Of a stretch of 33,716 bases of DNA, positions 16,036 through 25,051 are shown in pieces. Position 1 is the stretch's first letter; each line of letters opens with the position of its first letter. The position numbers and the translations under genes were made by a program. Under the pieces are notes generated by a model. It searched no databases and had not been told where the DNA came from. It saw only the letters and a program-made list of their open reading frames with translations. This stretch comes from Methylohalobius sp. GTDB taxonomy: Bacteria; Pseudomonadota; Gammaproteobacteria; Methylococcales; Methylothermaceae. The stretch covers positions 1 to 33,716 of the forward strand of contig JAOAHI010000018.1 of the NCBI GenBank assembly GCA_026415315.1, given 5' to 3'.

Positions 16036-18447
16036 ATGCCGCTTGATCCCCTTCCCCCTGAGCGGTTGTACGCCGCAATCGATCCAGCTGACCTGGATTT
16101 TGCCACTACCGCCGAGCTTCCCGACGCACCCCTTGTGTTCGAGCAGCTGCGGGCGATGCAGGCCTTGCGCTTTGGGATAGACGTAGACGACCCTGGCTTT
16201 AACGTGTTCGTTCTAGGTCCTACCGGCATCGGCAAGCTGACAGCAGTGCTGGACGTAATCGGCGCCCATGCGGCAAACAAGCCGGTCCCTGACGATTGGT
16301 GTTACGTCCACAACTTCCAGGATCCGGTCAAACCTAAGGCGCTCAGGCTGCCTGCTGGCCGAGGACGAAAGCTGAGCCAAGACCTGGCGCATTTGATCGA
16401 GGAGCTGCGCACCGCTATTCCAGCCGTATTTGAAGGGGAAGAATACCGCGCGCGGGTGGAGGAATTGGAGCAGCAGGCCAAAGCGCGCGAGGCGAACGCC
16501 ATCGAGGAGCTGCGCCGCGAAGCTCAGAGGCGGGGGATTGCCCTTCTGGAGACTCCAACCGGCTTTGCTTTTGCTCCTCTCACCCATGACGGGCAGCAGG
16601 TGATGAGCCCGGAGGTCTTCCATCAGCTTCCCCCTGAGGTGCAACAGCGTATCGAAGAGACGGTAGAGGACCTTCAGCAGCGCCTGCAAAAGCTGCTCCG
16701 CCAGTTCCCTAGCTGGCGTAAGGAGGCGCGGGAAAAACTGCGGCAGCTAAACCGCGAAATCATTCAATATACGATCGGCCCCCTAATCGAAGGGCTAGAA
16801 CAACAGTATACGGATCTGCCCAAGGTGTTGGCCCATTTGGACGCGGTGCGCCAAGACATCGTCGAGCACGTAGAAGACTTCCTGCCTCAGCCGCCTTTAC
16901 CTATCCCTTTACCTTTTTTTGTCTCCAAATCCGAAGAGCGCCTTAAGCGTTATCAGATCAACCTGCTGGTGGACCACAGCGACCAAAAAAAAGCGCCGGT
17001 TATCCATGAAGCCCTTCCCAACCACGCTAACCTAATCGGGCGCATCGACTACCACGCTTTCATGGGCACGCTGGTGACCGATTTCAGCCTGATTAAACCC
17101 GGAGCCCTACACCGGGCCAACGGTGGGTATCTGATCTTGGATGCGCGCACGGTGCTGCTCCAACCTCATGCTTGGGAAACTTTAAAACGCACTCTAAAAG
17201 CGGGCGAAATCCGCATCGAATCGTTGGAGAAGACCTTAAGCCTAATCAGCACCGTACCGCTAGAACCCAGTCCGATCCCGTTAAAGACTCGAGTAATCTT
17301 AGTCGGCGACCGGCTGCTGTATTACCTCTTGGACGCGCTCGATCCTGAATTTCAAGACCTGTTCAAAGTAGCAGCCGATTTTGAGGAAGAATTACCCAGA
17401 AAACCACAAACCCTAAGGCTTTACGCCCAGGTCCTTGCCACTTTGGCGCGCAAGGAGAAACTACTTCCCTTAACTCGCGACGGGGTGGCCCGCCTGATTG
17501 AGCAGGGTGCGCGTGAATTGGAGGACACCCAAAAGCTCAACATCCATCTTCGTAGTCTTACCGACCTTCTCAAGGAAGCCGATTACCAGGCCAAAAAAAA
17601 CGGACGCGAACTGATCACCCAAGCCGAGGTCCAAGCAGCGATTGATGCCCGTACCTTCCGCCACGACCGCCTGCGCGCCAAAGTGCAGGAGCTGATCGAA
17701 CGCGACATGCTTTTAATTGATACCACCGGTCAGCGGGTCGGTCAGATCAACGGTCTAACGGTGATCTTGCTAGGAAGCTTTAAATTCGGCCGACCAGCAA
17801 GGATTACTGCGACGACCCGGTTAGGAGAAGGTGAAGTGATCGACATCGAGCGCGAGGCCGAACTGGGCGGCGCCATTCACTCTAAGGGCGTCATGATCTT
17901 ATCTAACTTTTTAGCCTCCCGCTATGCCCGAATCCAACCTCTGTCCATGGCCGCCAGCTTAGTGTTCGAGCAATCCTACGGTCCAGTGGAGGGAGATAGC
18001 GCTTCACTGGCAGAGTTATGCGCCCTCATCTCCTCGCTTGCGGATTTGCCGCTCCGACAAGACCTGGCAGTAACCGGCTCGGTCAACCAACTAGGCCAGG
18101 TTCAGCCCATAGGGGGGGTCAACGAAAAGATCGAAGGCTTTTTCGACGTATGCCAGCGCAAAGGCCTGACCGGACGTCAAGGGGTCATCATCCCAGCGGC
18201 CAACGTCCAGAACCTGATGCTGCGCCAAGATGTGATGGTAGCCGCCGCTGAGGGCAAATTTCACGTTTATGCAGTCAGAACCGTGGACGAAGCGCTAGAA
18301 CTCTTGCTCGGCGTGCCCGCCGGTGAGCGCGGAGAAGACGGGGGTTTTCCGCCGGAGACGATAAATGGACGGGTAGAACACCAACTTGGGAAGTTTGCTG
18401 AGCTTAGGAAGCGCTTTGGGCAGCGCGAGGAAAAAAAGCATGGCTGA
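16036..18447 (+). CDS. Lon-family (Lon-related, LonB/YcbZ-like) ATP-dependent protease
   Basis: An 803-residue AAA+ protease of the Lon-related type, without the classical Lon N-domain. The ATPase begins at VLGPTGIGKLT (about 59-69), where the residue after the Walker Lys is Leu rather than Ser/Thr. A long inserted coiled-coil segment (about 135-260) follows, then HRANGGYLILDA (Walker B-like). The C-terminal peptidase has the Ser-Lys dyad: Ser655 in VEGDSAS and Lys698 in GGVNEKIEG, spaced 43 residues as in E. coli Lon (679/722). The ATG at 16036 gives the family-typical start PLPPERLYAAIDPADLDF. It overlaps the next gene by 8 nt. Substrates are unknown. Confidence 0.9.
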   Translation: MPLDPLPPERLYAAIDPADLDFATTAELPDAPLVFEQLRAMQALRFGIDVDDPGFNVFVLGPTGIGKLTAVLDVIGAHAANKPVPDDWCYVHNFQDPVKPKALRLPAGRGRKLSQDLAHLIEELRTAIPAVFEGEEYRARVEELEQQAKAREANAIEELRREAQRRGIALLETPTGFAFAPLTHDGQQVMSPEVFHQLPPEVQQRIEETVEDLQQRLQKLLRQFPSWRKEAREKLRQLNREIIQYTIGPLIEGLEQQYTDLPKVLAHLDAVRQDIVEHVEDFLPQPPLPIPLPFFVSKSEERLKRYQINLLVDHSDQKKAPVIHEALPNHANLIGRIDYHAFMGTLVTDFSLIKPGALHRANGGYLILDARTVLLQPHAWETLKRTLKAGEIRIESLEKTLSLISTVPLEPSPIPLKTRVILVGDRLLYYLLDALDPEFQDLFKVAADFEEELPRKPQTLRLYAQVLATLARKEKLLPLTRDGVARLIEQGARELEDTQKLNIHLRSLTDLLKEADYQAKKNGRELITQAEVQAAIDARTFRHDRLRAKVQELIERDMLLIDTTGQRVGQINGLTVILLGSFKFGRPARITATTRLGEGEVIDIEREAELGGAIHSKGVMILSNFLASRYARIQPLSMAASLVFEQSYGPVEGDSASLAELCALISSLADLPLRQDLAVTGSVNQLGQVQPIGGVNEKIEGFFDVCQRKGLTGRQGVIIPAANVQNLMLRQDVMVAAAEGKFHVYAVRTVDEALELLLGVPAGERGEDGGFPPETINGRVEHQLGKFAELRKRFGQREEKKHG

Positions 18448-19104
18448 AATTCGGCCTCAGGTCATCGTAGCCCTTGACTCTCTGTATTTGCGGCGGCAGG
18501 CGCTAGAGCTCGGTGCCCAGGTGGCGATGCGGCAAAGGCGGCCACTCACCGTCCTGGTAATTGAAAACCCAGCGCTTTTCCACGCTGCTGAATTGCCTTT
18601 CGTGCAAGAGATCGATCGTCTATGCGGCTTTCTGCGGCCGTTTGACCTTCCGCGTCTTGAAGCGCTTTTCCAACATCGCATCGCTCAGATCCACCGCTGG
18701 CTGATCGAGATCGAGACGAGGCTGGCCTTGCCCGGTGGCCTGGAAATCCGCCGCGGGCATTATCTGGAGACGGCTTTGGCCGCTGCCCAGGAAGGCGACT
18801 TTTTGGTCTTCGGTACCTACCGCGAGTGGCAGACGATCCGCCGCGCGCCAGTATGGGTCTGGTATGAGGACAGCCCTTCTGCCGAACAGGCCCTGGCACT
18901 AGGCCGCGAACTGGCCCGCGAAGAAGGTTGCCGGCTCAGGTTGGCAGGCCCCGCCTCTTTGCCTATAGGCGAGTTCGTCCCTACCGACAGCGAGGGCTTT
19001 CTGAATCTGCTCGAGCGCCAGGGATGCACAGCTGTAGTCTGTCCTAAAACCAGCCCCTTAGCCAAGGAGCTTCCCACGCGCGCCCGCTGTCCGGTGATTT
19101 TGGT

Positions 19105-19108
<4 letters not shown>
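18440..19108 (+). CDS. Hypothetical protein with universal-stress-protein-like N-terminus
   Basis: A 222-residue soluble protein. The opening IRPQVIVALDSLYLRRQALELGAQVA and the alternating strand-helix pattern (LTVLVIENPALFHAAELPF, FLVFGTYREW) recall the UspA/Rossmann-like fold, and the C-terminal half ends in ARCPVILV, like many Usp domains. No ATP-binding GxxGxxxxxxxxxS/T motif is clear. Its ATG lies inside the end of the Lon-related protease gene (8-nt overlap) after GAGGAAA, so the two are co-expressed; an adaptor or co-regulated role is only inference. Its TAG stop shares the tetranucleotide CTAG with the opposing prlC stop. Confidence 0.6.
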
Positions 19109-21156
<2,048 letters not shown>

Positions 21157-21189
21157 CAGGCTGCCAGCAAAAAATTAGTTAATTATCTC

Positions 21190-21217
21190 ATCTTAACCAG
21201 GGCGCGGGAAAACACAA
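21190..21217 (-). promoter_or_regulatory. Possible sigma70 promoter of prlC
   Basis: Minus-strand TTGTGT (21212-21217) and TAAGAT (21190-21195) are separated by 16 bp, about 34 bp before the prlC ATG. Both boxes deviate from consensus, so this is tentative. Confidence 0.3.
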
Positions 21218-21232
21218 CCAGGACAAGCGGTG

Positions 21233-21238
21233 TATAAT
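21233..21238 (+). promoter_or_regulatory. Consensus -10 box before the small unknown gene
   Basis: A perfect TATAAT, preceded by TG, lies 31 bp upstream of the ATG at 21269. No good -35 box is found 16-18 bp upstream. It argues against an upstream GTG start at 21230 for the following gene. Confidence 0.4.
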
Positions 21239-21268
21239 TGCACCAGTTGCAAAACATATCGGCTTAAC

Positions 21269-21601
21269 ATGCACCAATATTCACAGTCCAAGCCTCTGGA
21301 GGAGCTACGCAAGTGGTTCCAGCACCGCCTGGAGCAGGATAAGGTCTGGTTCGACCCCAACCGTTTGAGCTACGATGGCAACACTCCATACGATCTCCTG
21401 TGCTACCGCTTACAGGCCGAAGCTGCCCGTTACTGGCGAGAAACGTATGGATTTGAGCCGACACCTGGTCAGTTGAGCCAAGCGTTCTTCATGGCCGAGT
21501 ACGAGCGCTTCCAAGCCGTCCATCCTAAGCTTTACCGAACCTGGCGCAAGCTCAAGTGTTGGTTTGGATTTTTGCTCCTAGCCAGCCGAGGGCATCTCTA
21601 A
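21269..21601 (+). CDS. Hypothetical protein, 110 residues
   Basis: I do not recognise this protein. It is rich in aromatic and charged residues (LRKWFQHRLEQDKVWFDP; YDLLCYRLQAEAARYWRETYGFEP), looks mainly helical, and ends in a basic-hydrophobic helix (YRTWRKLKCWFGFLLLA). There is no signal peptide. The ATG at 21269 is chosen over a GTG at 21230 because a TATAAT box lies between them. Codon use resembles the neighbours, which supports a real gene. It stands alone between prlC and kdsD. Confidence 0.6.
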   Translation: MHQYSQSKPLEELRKWFQHRLEQDKVWFDPNRLSYDGNTPYDLLCYRLQAEAARYWRETYGFEPTPGQLSQAFFMAEYERFQAVHPKLYRTWRKLKCWFGFLLLASRGHL

Positions 21602-21779
21602 GAGCGAGCACGTGATGGAGCAGACCATTGAACTGAGGCGTTCCTTTTTAGAGCGCTATCCTCGCTTGTTTTTTCTAGCGACCCCGAAGCGGACAACCGA
21701 AATCGCGAGCACTGGCAAGGCTGTATTATCAATCTGAAATCATCACTTCCAAAACGAAGTCCAAAAGCGTTTTTACCCC

Positions 21780-22763
21780 ATGAGCTTGGCAAAACCTGAA
21801 CAGTTGCGCCAGTTGGGATTGGAGGTCATCCGCCTGGAAGCTGAGGCAGTGGCCGCTTTGGCCTCGCGCATCGACGAGAACTTCAGCCGCGCCTGTGAGC
21901 TGATGCTCAAGTGCCGCGGACGCGTGATCGTAACCGGCATGGGCAAATCCGGCCACATCTGCGGCAAAATCGCCTCGACCCTGGCCAGTACCGGCACCCC
22001 GGCCTTTTTCGTCCATCCGGGTGAGGCCAGCCACGGAGACTTGGGGATGATTACCGAGCACGATGTAGTGCTGGCTTTGTCCAATTCGGGCGAAACTGCC
22101 GAACTGATCACCATCATCCCCCTCATCAAACGCCTAGGCGTGCCCCTGATCGCCCTGACTGGCCGCCCAGACTCGACGCTGGCCCAGCAGGCCACCGTGC
22201 ACATTGACGTCAGCGTGCGCCAGGAGGCCTGTCCCCTAGGGCTGGCTCCTACGGCCAGCACCACCGCAGCTTTGGCGATGGGGGATGCGCTGGCCGTAGC
22301 CTTGCTGTCGGCGCGGGGATTCACTCAAGCTGATTTCGCCCGCTCCCACCCAGCAGGCAGCTTAGGGCGCAGGCTGCTTCTCAAGATCGACGACCTCATG
22401 CATACCGGTGCCGACATCCCCGCTGTCCACGAGACCGTCAGCTTGAGCGAGGCTTTGCTCGAAATGACGGCAAAAAAACTGGGCATGACGGCCGTGGTTG
22501 ATGAGGAATGGCGGGTCAAAGGCATTTTCACTGACGGAGACTTAAGGCGGCTGTTTGAGCACGGCAATTTCGATCTGCGCCAAACCCCAATCTGCGAGGT
22601 CATGACCCGCGGCTGCACCACTGTTCCGACTGGTATCTTGGCTGCCGAGGCGGTGAAGCTGATGCAGGAGAAAAAGATCAATGCCTTGCTGGTCGTCGAT
22701 ACTACCGGCTGTCTGGTAGGAGCGCTCAACATGCACGACCTGCTGCGCGCGGGGGTGTTTTGA
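21780..22763 (+). CDS. kdsD: D-arabinose 5-phosphate isomerase (KdsD/KpsF family)
   Basis: A 327-residue enzyme that converts ribulose 5-phosphate to arabinose 5-phosphate, the first step of Kdo synthesis for lipopolysaccharide. The SIS domain (about 35-185; VTGMGKSGHICGKIA, SNSGETAEL, ARSHPAGSLGRRLL) is followed by two CBS domains (about 205-325). Length equals E. coli KdsD (328). The following kdsC overlaps as TGATG, fixing it in the LPS precursor operon. No strong Shine-Dalgarno precedes the ATG. Confidence 0.96.
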   Translation: MSLAKPEQLRQLGLEVIRLEAEAVAALASRIDENFSRACELMLKCRGRVIVTGMGKSGHICGKIASTLASTGTPAFFVHPGEASHGDLGMITEHDVVLALSNSGETAELITIIPLIKRLGVPLIALTGRPDSTLAQQATVHIDVSVRQEACPLGLAPTASTTAALAMGDALAVALLSARGFTQADFARSHPAGSLGRRLLLKIDDLMHTGADIPAVHETVSLSEALLEMTAKKLGMTAVVDEEWRVKGIFTDGDLRRLFEHGNFDLRQTPICEVMTRGCTTVPTGILAAEAVKLMQEKKINALLVVDTTGCLVGALNMHDLLRAGVF

Positions 22764-23293
22764 TGTATGACCCAAAAGTCTTGGAACGAGCCGCTGCCAT
22801 TCGCGTGGCGATCTTCGATGTGGATGGCGTATTAACCGATGGGCGCCTTTTCTTCGATCACGAAGGGCGCGAGTACAAAGCCTTTCATGCTCGCGACGGG
22901 TATGGCCTAAAGCTGTTAGCTGAGAGCGGGGTCGAGACGGCGGTGATCTCTGGGCGTATCTCGCGCAGCGTGGCGCTTCGTTGCGCCAGTCTCGGAATAC
23001 GCCACGTCTATCAGGGCTACGAGGACAAACTGGCTGCGCTTTCTGCGCTACAACAAACCTTAGAGATCGAGACTGCCCACATCGCCTATGTCGGCGACGA
23101 TCTTTTAGATTTGCCCGTCATGCGCCGCGTTCATCTGGCCGTCGCCGTGCAAGATGCGCATTTTGCCGTCAAAAAACAAGCCCATTGGATCACTGAAGCC
23201 GCAGGAGGCATGGGGGCAGCGCGCGAAGTATGCGACCTGATCCTATACGCCCAAGGCAAGTTCGATCGTCTGCTCGACCGGTACTTAAAATGA
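22763..23293 (+). CDS. kdsC: 3-deoxy-D-manno-octulosonate 8-phosphate phosphatase
   Basis: A 176-residue HAD-family phosphatase that releases Kdo from Kdo-8-phosphate. Motif I is FDVDGVLTDG (about 18-27), motif II is VISGR, and the C-terminal motif is VGDDLLDLPVM. The short cap-less form is typical of tetrameric KdsC. The ATG at 22763 shares its A with the kdsD stop (TGATG), and lptA overlaps its 3' end as ATGA, so the genes are translated as a chain. Confidence 0.96.
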   Translation: MYDPKVLERAAAIRVAIFDVDGVLTDGRLFFDHEGREYKAFHARDGYGLKLLAESGVETAVISGRISRSVALRCASLGIRHVYQGYEDKLAALSALQQTLEIETAHIAYVGDDLLDLPVMRRVHLAVAVQDAHFAVKKQAHWITEAAGGMGAAREVCDLILYAQGKFDRLLDRYLK

Positions 23294-23805
23294 AGCAATG
23301 GATCGCATTGTGGCTTGTAGGTTGGGCGGTTTTCGCGCAAGCGCTTGAGAAAGATTCCGAGCAGCCAGTGTATATCGAGGCCAACAGTGCTTACTACGAC
23401 AAAAAAACCGACCAAAGCACTTATACCGGCAACGTGATTTTGATTCAAGGCAGCTTGCACCTAAACGCCGACAAGCTTGTAGCCCACAGCCCAGGAGGAA
23501 AGGTAGAGAAAGTCATTGCCTACGGTAACCCAGTCCGCTTCCGGCAAAAACCCAAACCGGAGGCTGAGGAGATGCACGGTGAGTCCAAGCAAGCAGAATA
23601 CTACATGGAGCGTAAATACATTGTCCTGATCGGCAACGCGGTAGTGCGACAAGGAAAAAACGAATATGCCAGCGACCGGATCGAATACGATCAAGTCAAC
23701 GACGTCGTCAAAGCCGGCGAAGCGAGCTCCGATACCAAACGGGTCAAGATCATTCTGCATCCCAAGACCGAGTCGTCTCCTCCGCCTACTCCAAAAGGCA
23801 ATTAA
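23290..23805 (+). CDS. lptA: Lipopolysaccharide transport periplasmic protein LptA
   Basis: A 171-residue OstA/LptA-type protein of the periplasmic bridge that carries LPS to the outer membrane. A signal peptide (MKQWIALWLVGWAVFAQA) is followed by the LptA fold: PVYIEANSAYYDKKTDQSTYTG, then INADKLV-like and EYYMERKYIVLIGNAVVRQG repeats. It ends in a Pro-rich tail. It starts inside the last codons of kdsC (ATGA). In most Proteobacteria lptC stands between kdsC and lptA; here there is no room for it. lptB follows after 6 nt. Confidence 0.92.
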   Translation: MKQWIALWLVGWAVFAQALEKDSEQPVYIEANSAYYDKKTDQSTYTGNVILIQGSLHLNADKLVAHSPGGKVEKVIAYGNPVRFRQKPKPEAEEMHGESKQAEYYMERKYIVLIGNAVVRQGKNEYASDRIEYDQVNDVVKAGEASSDTKRVKIILHPKTESSPPPTPKGN

Positions 23806-23811
23806 CCCTGT

Positions 23812-24537
23812 ATGGCGATCCTCAGAGCTGAGGGACTGACCAAACGCTTCCGTAAGCGCACGGTGGTCGATGGCGTCTCGCTGGTAGTGGCAGGCGGTGA
23901 AATCGTCGGCCTTTTAGGCCCGAACGGCGCTGGCAAGACCACCTGCTTTTACTTGATCGTCGGCCTGATCCAACCGGATGCAGGGCGGATCGAGCTGGAC
24001 GGTCAAGACATTACCCGCCTGCCTATTCATGGGCGAGCTCGCTTGGGGCTGGGATACTTGCCTCAGGAGGCCTCGGTGTTTCGCCGTTTAAGCGTCATCG
24101 AGAACCTGCTGGGAGTACTCGAGTTGCGATCCGACCTCAGTCCAGGTCAACGCGAGTTAATCGCTTCCGAACTGCTTCAAGAATTCGGATTGGATTCTAC
24201 GCGCGAACAGCCTGCCGCCAGTCTCTCGGGGGGGGAACGCCGACGCTTAGAGATTGCCCGAGCTTTAGCCTTGGAACCACGTTTTTTGCTGTTAGACGAA
24301 CCTTTTGCCGGGATTGATCCGATCTCTATCCTAGACTTACAGAAAATCATCCGTCAGCTGAGCGATAAGGGCATAGGCGTGTTGATCACCGACCACAACG
24401 TGCGCGAAACTCTCGGAGTGGTCAACCGCGCTTACATCATCGACCGTGGACGAGTGATCGCTGCCGGAAAGCCGGAGCAAATCCTTATGCATCCAACGGT
24501 GCGCCAGGTCTATTTGGGGGATCATTTTTCCCTTTAA
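23812..24537 (+). CDS. lptB: LPS export ABC transporter ATP-binding protein LptB
   Basis: A 241-residue cytoplasmic ATPase (the same length as E. coli LptB) that powers LPS extraction with LptFG. Walker A GPNGAGKTT (36-44), Q-loop LPQEASVF, signature LSGGERRRLEIARAL, Walker B LLLDEPFAGIDP and the switch His in LITDHNVRET are all present. It is the last gene of the kdsD-kdsC-lptA-lptB unit. rpoN, its usual next neighbour, is replaced by the RsbT-like gene 61 bp downstream. Confidence 0.97.
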   Translation: MAILRAEGLTKRFRKRTVVDGVSLVVAGGEIVGLLGPNGAGKTTCFYLIVGLIQPDAGRIELDGQDITRLPIHGRARLGLGYLPQEASVFRRLSVIENLLGVLELRSDLSPGQRELIASELLQEFGLDSTREQPAASLSGGERRRLEIARALALEPRFLLLDEPFAGIDPISILDLQKIIRQLSDKGIGVLITDHNVRETLGVVNRAYIIDRGRVIAAGKPEQILMHPTVRQVYLGDHFSL

Positions 24538-24598
24538 TTCTAAAACAAGCTATCCATACCGGCACTGAACTTTGACCAGGTTCAAACCCGAAATAAAA

Positions 24599-25051
24599 AT
24601 GGTCGATAATGAATGCGGCTGTTGCACCGCCGTCGCTGTAATGCACGACTTATTCCCACAGGAAAAAACAGTAGCCGATGAGGTACATATCCCTATCGCC
24701 TCGGAGGCCGACATTCTAACCGCGCGCAAGCGCGGACGGGAATTGGCTGAAAAGCTTGGCTTCTGGTCAGTGGAGAAAACGTTCATCGCCATGGCCATCT
24801 CGGAGCTGGCGCTCAATATCTTGCAATACGCCGGCCAAGGCGAAATCGTCCTGAGCATAGCCGAGCGGGGGGATGGCACCCAAGGTATTTTAATCATCGC
24901 CCGCGATCGCGGGCCAGGAATCACCGACGTGGAGCAGGCCATGCAAAAAGGCTATGGCCTGTCTGGCGCCAAACGGCTAGTAGATGAGTTTGAGATCCGC
25001 TCTGAACCTGGTAAAGGGACAACAGTGATCTTGAAAAAATGGGTGCGCTAA
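24599..25051 (+). CDS. RsbT-like anti-sigma/serine kinase (GHKL ATPase)
   Basis: A 150-residue HATPase_c protein closest in pattern to RsbT, the switch kinase that activates RsbU-type phosphatases. The N box is ISELALNILQYAG (Glu69, Asn73), the G1 box is ARDRGPGI (102-108), and the C-terminus DEFEIRSEPGKGTTVILKKW is RsbT-like. The ATP-lid region reads KGYGLSGAKRL and is shorter than the glycine-rich lid I recall for Bacillus RsbT. The N-terminus has a cysteine cluster CGCC (6-9). The ATG at 24599 is used; TTG 24572 and ATG 24641 are alternatives. It overlaps the RsbU-like gene by 13 nt. Confidence 0.8.
   Translation: MVDNECGCCTAVAVMHDLFPQEKTVADEVHIPIASEADILTARKRGRELAEKLGFWSVEKTFIAMAISELALNILQYAGQGEIVLSIAERGDGTQGILIIARDRGPGITDVEQAMQKGYGLSGAKRLVDEFEIRSEPGKGTTVILKKWVR

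Noticed and set aside
21615-21737. Possible 40-codon plus-strand frame between the 110-residue gene and kdsD (MEQTIELRRSFLERYP...)
   Set aside because: It has no clear Shine-Dalgarno and no recognisable family; too short to support without comparison to relatives.
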